A DNA stretch of 64,000 bases from Nocardiopsis listeri NBRC 13360 (GTDB taxonomy: Bacteria; Actinomycetota; Actinomycetes; Streptosporangiales; Streptosporangiaceae): NCBI RefSeq assembly GCF_001570765.1, contig NZ_BCSH01000022.1:1-64000 (forward strand), read 5' to 3'. The notes under the pieces were generated by a model. It was given only the letters and a program-made list of their open reading frames with translations, did not search any database and had not been told where the DNA came from. Positions within the stretch are counted from its first letter, which is position 1. Each line of letters starts with the position of its first letter. Positions 10,281 through 18,480 of the stretch are shown one piece after another. A program made the translations under genes and the position numbers.

Positions 10281-12812
10281 GTGCAGGCAGTACCGAGAAA
10301 ACGTGGGCGTACGATCACCGCCCGTATCCGCGCCATGGTCATGATCCCCACGACCGCCCTGCTCGTGCTGTGGCTGGTCCTCACCATCGTCCTCGGTGGT
10401 GACGCGGTCTACCAGCTGATCCGGGCCAAGGGCACCGAGGATCTGCTCACCCCTTCCGCGGTCGGCCTCGTGGACGCCATGTCCGAGCGCTCGGCCACGA
10501 TCGCCTACCTGGAGAACCCCGAGGACGCCGACCTCTCCCAGCGAATGGCCGAGGCCCGGCAGAACACCGACGAGTCGCTCGGTGTGATCGTCGAGGACCT
10601 CATCGGCTTCGCCGACCTGGCCCCCGGTGACGGCGGCATGCACATCGAGATGCTGCACGACATGTACCAGGACATCGGTGAGATGCGCGAGGCCATCGAC
10701 TCCGGTGACTCGGGCCGCGACGACGTCCTGGAGTACTACAACGAGCTCATCCAGCACGGCTCCGACAGCTTCGACAGCCAGGGCCGCACCGGTAACGACG
10801 GCGACGCGGTCAACCCCGGCTTCACCGCGGTGTACATGTTCCGCACGGTGGACATCCTCGCCCAGGCCGACGCACAGATCGCCCGAGGCTTCGCCACCGA
10901 CGAACTCAGCGTGAAGGACCAGCGCGAGTTCACCGCCATGATGGGCTCCTACCAGACGATGCTGGACGCCAACGCTCCCTACTTGGGGGGCCCCGGCCAG
11001 GCAGAACGCTTCGAGGCGGTCCTGGAAAGCCCCGAGTACGCCGCCCTGCAACAGATGCGGGCCGAGATCTCCGAGCGTGAGGTCGAGTCCGAGACCAGCA
11101 CCGACCCGATCACCCTCGCCCCGGAGACCGTGGAGAACCTGTCCATGCCGGTGGACGAGGCCGCGTGGGACCAGGCCCACGGGCACGTTCTGACCGAACT
11201 CACCGCCCTGGGCGCCGACGAAGCCGATTACACGGCCGTCGTGATCCGCAGGGACGCCAACCGGGCCGTGATGCTCGCGGTCGGCGGCAGCCTCGGCGTG
11301 GCCGCCGTGACCGGCGTCGCCTTCTACCTGGCACGGCGATCCTCCCGCAACCTCACCGAACGTCTGCTCACGCTGCGGGACGAGTCCCGGTCGCTGGCCG
11401 AGGAGCGTCTCCCCACGATCATGGAGCGCCTGCACCGCGGCGAACGGGTCGACACCACCACGGAACTCCCCGAACTGCACGCCGAGGACGACGAGATCGG
11501 TGACGTCGCCAAGGCCTTCAACACCGCCCAGCGCGCCGCGGTCGACGAGGCCGTACAGCAGACCGAACTGCGCCACGGCATCAACCGGGTCTTCCTCAAC
11601 ATCGCGCACCGCAGTCAGACCCTGGTCCACCGCCAGCTGCGTCTGCTGGACAAGATGGAGCGCGAACAGGAGGATCCGGACCAGCTCTCCCAGCTGTTCA
11701 AGCTGGACCACCTGGCGACCCGCTCTCGTCGTAACGCCGAGAACCTGCTGATCCTCGGCGGGGAGGCCCCCGGTCGCACCTGGCACCGCCCGATGCCGCT
11801 GATCGACGTCCTGCGCGGTGCGATCTCCGAGTCCGGTGACTACACGCGGGTCAAGCGCGAGCGCATCGCCCGGGTCGACCTCAACGGTCCCGCCGTCGCC
11901 GACGTCATCCACCTCGTCGCCGAGCTGGTCGACAACGCCTCGATGTTCTCGCCCCCGCACACGAACGTCCGGCTGAGCAGCGAGGACGTGCCCAACGGTG
12001 TGACGGTCGAGATCGAAGACCGTGGTCTGGGCATGACCGAGGCCGAGCTGGAGTCGGCCAACTCCCTGCTGGCCGAGCCACCCGAGTTCGACGTCATGCG
12101 ACTCAACGAGAAGATGCGCCTGGGTCTGTTCGTGGTCTCGCACCTGGCCCACCGCCACGGCATTCGCGTGCACCTGCGCCCCTCGCCCTATGGCGGTGTG
12201 CAGGCCATCGTCCTGCTGCCGCAGGAGATCATCTCCGGTGACCGCACCCCGCTGCCCTCTCAGCAGGACTCCAAGGAGGACATCTGGGAGGTGCGCGAGA
12301 TCGTCGACCGCACCCCCGAGGCCGCCCTGGAATCCGGTCGGACCGACGGTGGGGGCGACACCGACAAGCCGTTGCTGACCTCGGTCTCCACGCCGGTCGA
12401 ACCGAGCACGGGTGAGGACGTCCTGGCCGGTCCCGGGGACGAGCGTCCTCCACTGCCCACCCGCGGCTCCCGGATCAGCGCCGTACCCGACGGCCCGACC
12501 GAGGCCGAGGTGCCGGCGACGTCGGCTCCGTCCGCTCCGTCGGCCCCCGAGACGGTGCCGGCCGGCGGTGGCCGACCGGCTCTGCCCAAGCGACGCCCAC
12601 AGGAGAACCTCGCACCCCAGTTGGCCGACGGTCCCTCCTCCGAGGGCTCGGGCGGCCCCGCCTCCGGCTCCCAGAACACGACCCCGCACGCGCTCGACAG
12701 CTCGGAACGGCTGGAACGTCTGCGCAAGAACATGTCCGCGTTCCAGAAGGGGACGGACCGTGGACGACGTGAGGGCCGGCAGAACACCAACGACACCGAC
12801 AAGGATTCGTAA
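10281..12812 (+). CDS. cvnA: Conservon sensor-kinase-like ATPase CvnA
   Basis: 843 aa. Membrane protein with two hydrophobic segments (about 20-40 and near 330-350) enclosing an extracytoplasmic sensor region. A linker and a GHKL ATPase domain follow; LVAELVDNASMFSPP is the N box and EIEDRGLGM the G1 box. The disordered C-terminal tail is rich in Pro, Ser and Gly. CvnA proteins act with CvnB-D as a membrane complex likened to G-protein-coupled signalling in Streptomyces. I prefer the GTG at 10281 because CAGGAGC lies seven bases upstream; an ATG at 10257 is in frame but without such a site. First gene of the cvnABCD operon. Confidence 0.88.
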   Translation: MQAVPRKRGRTITARIRAMVMIPTTALLVLWLVLTIVLGGDAVYQLIRAKGTEDLLTPSAVGLVDAMSERSATIAYLENPEDADLSQRMAEARQNTDESLGVIVEDLIGFADLAPGDGGMHIEMLHDMYQDIGEMREAIDSGDSGRDDVLEYYNELIQHGSDSFDSQGRTGNDGDAVNPGFTAVYMFRTVDILAQADAQIARGFATDELSVKDQREFTAMMGSYQTMLDANAPYLGGPGQAERFEAVLESPEYAALQQMRAEISEREVESETSTDPITLAPETVENLSMPVDEAAWDQAHGHVLTELTALGADEADYTAVVIRRDANRAVMLAVGGSLGVAAVTGVAFYLARRSSRNLTERLLTLRDESRSLAEERLPTIMERLHRGERVDTTTELPELHAEDDEIGDVAKAFNTAQRAAVDEAVQQTELRHGINRVFLNIAHRSQTLVHRQLRLLDKMEREQEDPDQLSQLFKLDHLATRSRRNAENLLILGGEAPGRTWHRPMPLIDVLRGAISESGDYTRVKRERIARVDLNGPAVADVIHLVAELVDNASMFSPPHTNVRLSSEDVPNGVTVEIEDRGLGMTEAELESANSLLAEPPEFDVMRLNEKMRLGLFVVSHLAHRHGIRVHLRPSPYGGVQAIVLLPQEIISGDRTPLPSQQDSKEDIWEVREIVDRTPEAALESGRTDGGGDTDKPLLTSVSTPVEPSTGEDVLAGPGDERPPLPTRGSRISAVPDGPTEAEVPATSAPSAPSAPETVPAGGGRPALPKRRPQENLAPQLADGPSSEGSGGPASGSQNTTPHALDSSERLERLRKNMSAFQKGTDRGRREGRQNTNDTDKDS

Positions 12813-12814
12813 CC

Positions 12815-13255
12815 GTGACCAGTACCGAAAGCGCAGGCGGAACCGCCGGCAAGAAGGACATCGACTGGCTGCTCGACGAACTGCTGGACCGCGCGGTCGG
12901 TTCCCGGCACGCGATCGTCCTCTCGGCCGACGGCCTGCTCATCGGCCGTTCCCGTGACCTGGTCAAGGAGGACGCCGAGCACCTTTCCGCCGTGGCCTCC
13001 GCCTTCCAGAGCCTGGCTCGGGGTACCGGCCGCCACTTCGGTGGTGGCGAGGTACTCCAGACGGTCGTCGAGATGGAGCAGGCCTACCTGTTCGTCGCCG
13101 GTGCGGGACGTGGCGCCTGCCTCGCCGTCCTGGCCGAGGAGAGCGCCGACGTGGGACTCATCGCCTACGAGATGAACGTCCTGGTCGAGCAGGTGGGCCG
13201 TTACATGGACGCCGCGCCTCGACACGAGGGTGCTGTTCCCGAAGCCAACCGATAG
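12815..13255 (+). CDS. cvnB: Roadblock/LC7-domain protein CvnB
   Basis: 146 aa. A single Roadblock/LC7 domain (about 14-125), a fold that binds small GTPases or acts as a GTPase-activating partner; in conservons it pairs with CvnD. Visible hallmarks are AIVLSADGLLIGRSRDL and the LAVLAEESADVGLIAYEM strand-helix end. The GTG start follows the cvnA stop by two bases, with AAGGA about nine bases upstream. Confidence 0.9.
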   Translation: MTSTESAGGTAGKKDIDWLLDELLDRAVGSRHAIVLSADGLLIGRSRDLVKEDAEHLSAVASAFQSLARGTGRHFGGGEVLQTVVEMEQAYLFVAGAGRGACLAVLAEESADVGLIAYEMNVLVEQVGRYMDAAPRHEGAVPEANR

Positions 13256-13263
13256 GGGTCGGT

Positions 13264-13698
13264 ATGCAAGCGCATGACGAGTTCCCGGACGGTATACGTC
13301 CCGTCCCACCCCAGCGTGACGTGGTGGGCGACTACGGCGAGGATTTCGCCCCCGAAGAGGCCGGCCCGCTCGTACGCCCCTACGTGATCGCGCAGGGCCG
13401 CGACCACGCGGACACCGTCCAGCTGGACATGATCAGCGTGGTGATCGCGGCCAAGCGGGCCGAGGTCGACGAACTGGCCCTCGAACCGGAACAGCTGCGC
13501 ATCCTGGAGCTGTGCCGAAAGCCGCAGTCGGTGGCCGAGGTCTCCGCTCACCTGGACATCCCGGTCGCCGTGGTCAAGGTGCTGATCAGCGACCTTCTCA
13601 ACCGGGGCCTCGCCCTGGCCAGAGCCCCCTACAAAGCAAAGAGCCCGGTGAGCCGGGACGTACTCCAGGCGGTACTCGATGGCATCCACAGACTCTGA
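13264..13698 (+). CDS. cvnC: DUF742 protein CvnC
   Basis: 144 aa. DUF742 winged-helix-like protein, the third conservon component. The RPYVIAQGR segment and the C-terminal helix-turn-helix-like region (LEPEQLRILELCRKPQSVAEVSAHLDIPVAVVKVLISDL) are characteristic. It may link the CvnB/CvnD switch to a target, but no direct DNA binding is shown. ATG 13264 follows AGGGGT. The last 20 bases overlap cvnD. Confidence 0.88.
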   Translation: MQAHDEFPDGIRPVPPQRDVVGDYGEDFAPEEAGPLVRPYVIAQGRDHADTVQLDMISVVIAAKRAEVDELALEPEQLRILELCRKPQSVAEVSAHLDIPVAVVKVLISDLLNRGLALARAPYKAKSPVSRDVLQAVLDGIHRL

Positions 13699-14263
13699 CC
13701 CGGGCACCGAGGCCCCGGTTCCCTCGGCCCTGAAGATCCTGGTCGCCGGTGGCTTCGGCGCCGGAAAGACCACCCTGGTCGGCGCGGTCAGCGAGATCGC
13801 CCCGCTCAGCACCGAGGAGGTGATGACCGAGGCCAGCTACGGGGTCGACGACCTGTCCGGGGTGGAGTCCAAGACCACCACCACGGTGGCGCTGGACTTC
13901 GGTCGCATCACCATCAACGAGAGCCTGGTGCTGTACCTGTTCGGTACACCCGGCCAGGAGCGTTTCTGGTTCATGTGGGAGGAGCTCTCGGAGGGCGCCC
14001 TCGGCGCCATCGTCATCGCCGACACCCGTCGTCTGGAGACGTGCTTCGCCGCGGTGGACTTCTTCGAGCGCCGCGGCGTGCCGTTCGTGGTCGCGGTGAA
14101 CTGCTTCGAGGGAGCCCACCTGTACGAACCGGACGAGGTCCGCGAGGCGTTGAGCCTGAACCCGGAGATCCCGGTCGTCCTGTGCGACGCCCGCGACCGG
14201 AAATCGGCCAAGGACGTGCTGTTGACCCTGGTCAACCGCGTCGCCGAGAGCGTCAGCGCCTGA
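13679..14263 (+). CDS. cvnD: Ras-like GTPase CvnD
   Basis: 194 aa. Small GTPase of the MglA/Cvn type. G1 loop GGFGAGKTT (24-32) with K30; the switch-region threonines lie in ESKTTTTVALDFG; the G3-like FGTPGQERF carries Gln next to Glu, as in active Ras-like proteins. G4 reads AVNCF, lacking the usual NKxD, as is common in this subfamily. It starts inside cvnC, so translation is probably coupled. It is followed on the same strand by the MpaB-like pair after 152 bases. Confidence 0.9.
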   Translation: MASTDSDPGTEAPVPSALKILVAGGFGAGKTTLVGAVSEIAPLSTEEVMTEASYGVDDLSGVESKTTTTVALDFGRITINESLVLYLFGTPGQERFWFMWEELSEGALGAIVIADTRRLETCFAAVDFFERRGVPFVVAVNCFEGAHLYEPDEVREALSLNPEIPVVLCDARDRKSAKDVLLTLVNRVAESVSA

Positions 14264-14337
14264 CGGGCCCGGATCGTCAGGGGCGAACACCACCCACTTC
14301 CCCTGTACACGTGGGCCTTCCGGGTAAAGTCGGAGCG

Positions 14338-14359
14338 ACGAAACGGAGCGGCGTTTCGT
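14338..14359. promoter_or_regulatory. Inverted repeat upstream of the MpaB-like pair
   Basis: ACGAAACG-N6-CGTTTCGT: 8-bp perfect arms in the 152-base gap between cvnD and the first MpaB-like gene, 57 bases before its ATG. It could be a repressor operator or a small hairpin; no T-run follows, so a terminator is less likely. It suggests the oxygenase genes are controlled separately from the conservon. Confidence 0.45.
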
Positions 14360-14415
14360 GTACCCGACGACCCTGGATCCGTCTCGGGCGGGCCAGGACG
14401 AAGGTGGGAGTTCCC

Positions 14416-15363
14416 ATGAAACGTTTCGACCTGCACGACAAGATCCAGGGCCTGGACGCCGAAGCGGACTGCGAGGAGATCGTTCGCCTCCTGGGGACGC
14501 GGGAGTTCCCCTGGGACATCGAACAGGCCCTGGGCCTGGCGCTGTACCGCACCTACGCCATGCCCAGCGTCGGACAGCTGCTCGGTGACACCCATGAGTT
14601 CACCGAGCGCACCCAGCACCGCTACGACGACACCGCGCTGATCCTGAACGACATCATGGAGCACGGTTTCGGCCCCGGCCGCGGCCGTGACGCGCTGCGT
14701 CGGATGAACCAGATGCACCGCTCCTACGAAATCAGCAACGACGACTACCTCTACGTCCTGAGCACCTTCGTCGTCATGCCGGTCCGCTGGCTCAACGACT
14801 ACGGCTACGGATGGCGCCGCCTGACCGACCACGAGATCACCGCGAGCACCAACTACTACCGCAAGCTCGGCAGGCACATGGCGATCAAGGACATCCCCGA
14901 GACCTACGAGGAATTCCGGGAACTCATGGACTCCATGGAGGCGGAACACTTCGCCTACACCGAGGGCGGCCGCGCGGTCTCCGACGCCACCCTCGAACTG
15001 ATGGTGAACTTCTACCCGTCCTGGCAGCGTCCGCTGGTCCGCCCCTTCACCAAGGCCCTGTTGGACGACAGCCTGATCAAGGCGTTCGGCTACCCGGAAC
15101 CGTCCGCCTTCTGGCGCAAGGCCGGTGACCTGGCGATGAAGGGCCGGGCCAAGGTGGTGCGGCGGATGAAACCGCGTGAGGAACCACGTTGGGCCCGGAT
15201 GAGCCCCAACATCCGCATGTACCCCGACGGCTACGACCCCTCCCGCATCGGCACCTTCCCCAAGGGTTGCCCGGTCCCCCACGACATGCTCACCCAGGAG
15301 GTCGCCGCCACCGGAGCGAAGGTCCCCGCTCCCGGCCAGGCCATCGCCCCCGACCGGCGTTGA
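14416..15363 (+). CDS. MpaB/Lcp-type oxygenase-like protein (DUF2236), copy 1
   Basis: 315 aa. Member of the MpaB/DUF2236 superfamily, which includes heme enzymes such as the latex-clearing oxygenase Lcp and fungal MpaB. The segment RYDDTALILNDIMEHGF, then RRMNQMHRSYEISNDDYLYVLSTFVV, with a candidate heme-proximal His and conserved Arg/Asp, matches the family core. The C-terminal third is basic. It has no signal peptide. ATG 14416 follows GGTGGGAG. The second copy starts 51 bases after the stop. Substrate unknown; a lipid or terpene is possible. Confidence 0.75.
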   Translation: MKRFDLHDKIQGLDAEADCEEIVRLLGTREFPWDIEQALGLALYRTYAMPSVGQLLGDTHEFTERTQHRYDDTALILNDIMEHGFGPGRGRDALRRMNQMHRSYEISNDDYLYVLSTFVVMPVRWLNDYGYGWRRLTDHEITASTNYYRKLGRHMAIKDIPETYEEFRELMDSMEAEHFAYTEGGRAVSDATLELMVNFYPSWQRPLVRPFTKALLDDSLIKAFGYPEPSAFWRKAGDLAMKGRAKVVRRMKPREEPRWARMSPNIRMYPDGYDPSRIGTFPKGCPVPHDMLTQEVAATGAKVPAPGQAIAPDRR

Positions 15364-15414
15364 CGGCCCTCCACCACGGACCATCCCCCGATCCCTCCCC
15401 CGAAGGACCCCCGT

Positions 15415-16353
15415 ATGAAACGCTTCGACTGGCGCGACGAGACCCACCGCCTCGACGCGGAGGACGACTGCGTACGGATCATCCAGATCCTGACCTCCCA
15501 CGAGTTCCCGTGGGACATGGGCCGGGCCCTGGGCATCGCCCTGTACCGGACCTACGCGGTGCCCAGCATCGGTGAACTCCTCGGCCGGACCGATGAGTTC
15601 ACCGGCAAGACCCAAAAGCGCTACGACGACACCGCGCTCATCCTGGGCAACATGATGCGGCACGGCTTCGAGCCCGGCAAGGGCCGTGACTCCCTGCGCC
15701 GGATGAACCAGATGCACCGCTCCTACGAAATCAGCAACGACGACTACCGGTACGTGCTCAGCACCTTCGTCGTCATGCCGGTCCGCTGGCTCAACGACTA
15801 CGGCTACGGATGGCGCCGCCTGACCGACCACGAGATCGCGGCGATCACGAACTACTACCGCAGGCTCGGCAAGTACATGGGGATCAAGGACATCCCCAAG
15901 ACCTACGAGGAGTTCCGCGAACTCCTCGACGGCTACGAGGCGGAGCACTTCGCCTACACCGAGGGCGGCCGCGCGGTCTCCGACGCCACCCTCGACCTGA
16001 TGGTGACGTTCTACCCGCCGCGCGTGTCCGGCCTGGCCCGCAAGTTCTCCATGGCGATCCTGGACGAGTCGCTCATCCGGACCTTCCGCTACGACCCGGC
16101 GCCGAGCAGGGCCTGGCGCAGGTCCGCCGACATCGCGCTGAAGCTTCGTGCGAAGGTCGTGCGCCGGATGAAACCGCGTGAGGAACCGCTGTGGGCGGAC
16201 ATGAACCCGAACATCCGTAGCTACCCGGACGGCTACGACGTCGACAAGATGGGCACCTTCCCCGCGACCTGTCCGGTGGCGCACAACGTGGACCCGGTGG
16301 GGCACGAGGAGTTGTACGGCCCCGCGGGCACCGACGCCCACGGGCCCGGGTGA
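15415..16353 (+). CDS. MpaB/Lcp-type oxygenase-like protein (DUF2236), copy 2
   Basis: 312 aa. A close tandem paralogue of the gene before it, starting with the same MKRFD and collinear to the C-terminus. A 78-base stretch (15760-15837) is identical to 14761-14838, including all wobble positions. The C-terminal region (KFSMAILDESLIRTFRYDPAPSRAW) is the most diverged. ATG 15415 follows GAAGGA. Its TGA overlaps the GTG start of the transporter gene, so the two are translationally coupled. A heterodimer or a pair with split substrate range are both possible. Confidence 0.75.
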   Translation: MKRFDWRDETHRLDAEDDCVRIIQILTSHEFPWDMGRALGIALYRTYAVPSIGELLGRTDEFTGKTQKRYDDTALILGNMMRHGFEPGKGRDSLRRMNQMHRSYEISNDDYRYVLSTFVVMPVRWLNDYGYGWRRLTDHEIAAITNYYRRLGKYMGIKDIPKTYEEFRELLDGYEAEHFAYTEGGRAVSDATLDLMVTFYPPRVSGLARKFSMAILDESLIRTFRYDPAPSRAWRRSADIALKLRAKVVRRMKPREEPLWADMNPNIRSYPDGYDVDKMGTFPATCPVAHNVDPVGHEELYGPAGTDAHGPG

Positions 16354-17720
16354 GCGCCGTCATCGACCCGGTACGCCCCGCGCCGCTGCCCCGTTCGGTG
16401 CACGCCTGGTACGGCAGCGGCGCGGTGGCCACGGGCGTCTTCAACACGGTCCCCGGGTTGTTGCTGCTCATCTACCTGACCGACACCCTTGCGGTGAGTC
16501 CGGCCCTGGCCGGGGTGGTGATCTTCCTGCCCAAGGTGATCGACCTCCTGGTCAGCCCCTACATCGGCATCTGGTCCGATCGGACCCGCTCGTCCTGGGG
16601 TCCGCGTCGTCCGTGGATGACGGCGGGCGCGGTCACCCTGCCGGTGCTGTTCGCGGCGATCTTCTTCGGGCCGCCGTTGCAGGGCTCGGCGGCGGCCGGC
16701 TACGTGGTCGTGCTGTTCGTCCTCGCCGCCCTGGCGTCCTCGATGTTCCAGGTCCCGCACGCGGCGATGCCCGGTGAGATCACCACCGACTACCACGAGC
16801 GGTCCACGTTCAACACGTGGCGCACCGCCTTCGTGGGGTTGGCGCTGATGCTCGGTGGGGCCTTCGCCCCGGTACTGCAATCGGTGCCCGAGGATCCGGT
16901 GACGGGTTATCGCCTGATGGGCCTGGCCATGGGCGTGGTCATCCTCGTGGCCATGCTCGGTACGGTGGTGGGCACCCGTCGGGCTCCGCGCCCGAGCCAC
17001 CCGGCGCGCACCGAGAACCTCCCACGGCAGTTGCGTTCGGCCTTCTCCCACCGCCACTTCCGGGTGCTGTTCCCGGCCAACCTGCTCATGGCGGTGGCGA
17101 GCGGGACCATGGTGGCGGGTGTGCCGTACGTGACCGCCAATGTCATGGGAGAGCCCGCCTACACCAGCGTCCTCATGGTGTGCGTGTTGGTGCCGCTCAT
17201 GGTGTCGGCCCCGCTGTGGAAGCGGTTGTCGATGCGCGTGGACAAGCGCGCGGCCGCCGGTTACGCGGCGATCGTGTTCGCGCTGGGCGGCCTGGGACTG
17301 CTGCTCATCCCGGTGTGGGGCGTTCCCGGGGCGGTGTCCTCCTCGGTCCTGGTGGGTGTCGGCCTGTCCGGGACCAACCTGCTGCCGTGGTCCATGCTGG
17401 CCGACTGCCTGGCCACCGGTGACGCCTCCGGTCGCCGGCAGGGCGGGGTGCTGTCCGGGGTGTGGACCTCGGGCGAGGCCATGGCGCAGGCCGTGGGCAC
17501 CGGTCTGCTGTCGATGTGCCTCGCGGTGAGCGGCTACGTGGAGTCCGGCGCGGGGCAGGTCGTCGAACAGAGCGAGGACGCCCTTCGTGGCATGTTGCTG
17601 GGCAGCACGTTGCTGCCGGCCGTGGTGATGCTGACCTGCCTGGTGCCGTTGATGTTCTACCGGCTCACCCGGGACGAGGTGTCGGTGGGCGCCGGGGAGC
17701 GCGTGGGCACGGGGGCCTGA
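16350..17720 (+). CDS. MFS transporter of the GPH (glycoside:cation) type
   Basis: 456 aa, about 12 transmembrane segments. The GPH/MelB signature between helices 2 and 3 is clear: SPYIGIWSDRTRSSWGPRRPW. These carriers move sugars or glycosides with H+ or Na+; some act on other solutes. The GTG start overlaps the stop of the upstream MpaB-like gene (GTGA), which ties it to that pair. The 3' end overlaps the convergent TetR gene by 64 bases. Confidence 0.82.
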   Translation: MSAVIDPVRPAPLPRSVHAWYGSGAVATGVFNTVPGLLLLIYLTDTLAVSPALAGVVIFLPKVIDLLVSPYIGIWSDRTRSSWGPRRPWMTAGAVTLPVLFAAIFFGPPLQGSAAAGYVVVLFVLAALASSMFQVPHAAMPGEITTDYHERSTFNTWRTAFVGLALMLGGAFAPVLQSVPEDPVTGYRLMGLAMGVVILVAMLGTVVGTRRAPRPSHPARTENLPRQLRSAFSHRHFRVLFPANLLMAVASGTMVAGVPYVTANVMGEPAYTSVLMVCVLVPLMVSAPLWKRLSMRVDKRAAAGYAAIVFALGGLGLLLIPVWGVPGAVSSSVLVGVGLSGTNLLPWSMLADCLATGDASGRRQGGVLSGVWTSGEAMAQAVGTGLLSMCLAVSGYVESGAGQVVEQSEDALRGMLLGSTLLPAVVMLTCLVPLMFYRLTRDEVSVGAGERVGTGA

Positions 17721-18370
17721 GCGACCGCCGCCGCGTGGATGCGCAGGAAGGCGTCCACTCCCGACCGGACCACCGCGCGCACCTCTTCCCCCGGCAGTGG
17801 CAACGCCCCGAAGAACGTCCGGTTGTTGACGGGACTGCGCACCAGGGCCACGTAGTGCCCCGCCGCTTCGTCCTCCTCCTCGGGTCCGAGCGCCAGCAGG
17901 CCGCGGTCGGCCATGCCCCTGAGGTATGTGGCCAGGGTCCGCAGCGACAGGCCGGGACCACGCGCCGTCCATACCCTGGCGGCGTCCGGGAAGTGTGCGG
18001 CCTCGGAGATGAGCAGCCGGACCAGGGCGCCGTGGTCGGGACGGCGCCCGTTCGAGGAGAGCCACTCGTCCCCGAAGGCGATCAGCGCGGTCCGGGCGTC
18101 CTCGGCGTCGGCGAGGTGGCGTTCGGCGATGCGGGCGTGGTCGGCCGCCAAGGCGGCACTGCTGCGCTCCACGATCGTGACGAACAGTTCCCGTTTGTCG
18201 GCGAAGTGGTTGTAGATGGTGCGTTTGGAGACCCCGGCGTCGGCGGCGATGGCGTCCACCGAGGCGCGGGTGTAGCCCTCATGGAGGAACACGCGCAGCG
18301 CCGCCTCCACGATCGCCTCGCGTTTGACCTCGGAACGGCGTGGGCGCGCCTCATCACAGGGGTCCGTCAT
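17657..18370 (-). CDS. TetR-family regulator of the DHA2 efflux pump
   Basis: 237 aa. N-terminal helix-turn-helix domain (about 16-63): REAIVEAALRVFLHEGYTRASVDAIAADAGVSKRTIYNHFADKREL. The C-terminal part resembles TetR-C domains of efflux repressors. ATG 18370 follows GGAGGTGGGCG. It is divergent from the DHA2 transporter gene with an operator in between, so repression of that transporter is the simplest reading. The last 64 bases run antisense into the GPH transporter gene. Confidence 0.87.
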   Translation of the reverse strand: MTDPCDEARPRRSEVKREAIVEAALRVFLHEGYTRASVDAIAADAGVSKRTIYNHFADKRELFVTIVERSSAALAADHARIAERHLADAEDARTALIAFGDEWLSSNGRRPDHGALVRLLISEAAHFPDAARVWTARGPGLSLRTLATYLRGMADRGLLALGPEEEDEAAGHYVALVRSPVNNRTFFGALPLPGEEVRAVVRSGVDAFLRIHAAAVAQAPVPTRSPAPTDTSSRVSR

Positions 18371-18452
18371 CGCCCACCTCCACCGTGGCCGCACCGATCC
18401 GTCTACCTCCACCAGTCTGGCGCACCTTCGGCGAGCCCCGACCGTTCCCCTG

Positions 18453-18475
18453 GGAAACTGCACCGTGTAGTTTCC
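18453..18475. promoter_or_regulatory. TetR operator between regulator and DHA2 transporter
   Basis: GGAAACT-N9-AGTTTCC, 7-bp perfect arms, in the divergent gap. The right arm contains TAGTTT (18468-18473), well placed to be the -10 box of the transporter gene; the start point would then fall near its ATG at 18481. A bound repressor would block RNA polymerase directly. Confidence 0.7.
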
Positions 18476-18480
18476 TTGTG

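Noticed and set aside
13837-16341. 834-codon minus-strand frame across cvnD and the oxygenase pair
   Set aside because: Val/Gly/His-rich antisense translation; the plus-strand genes have known domains.
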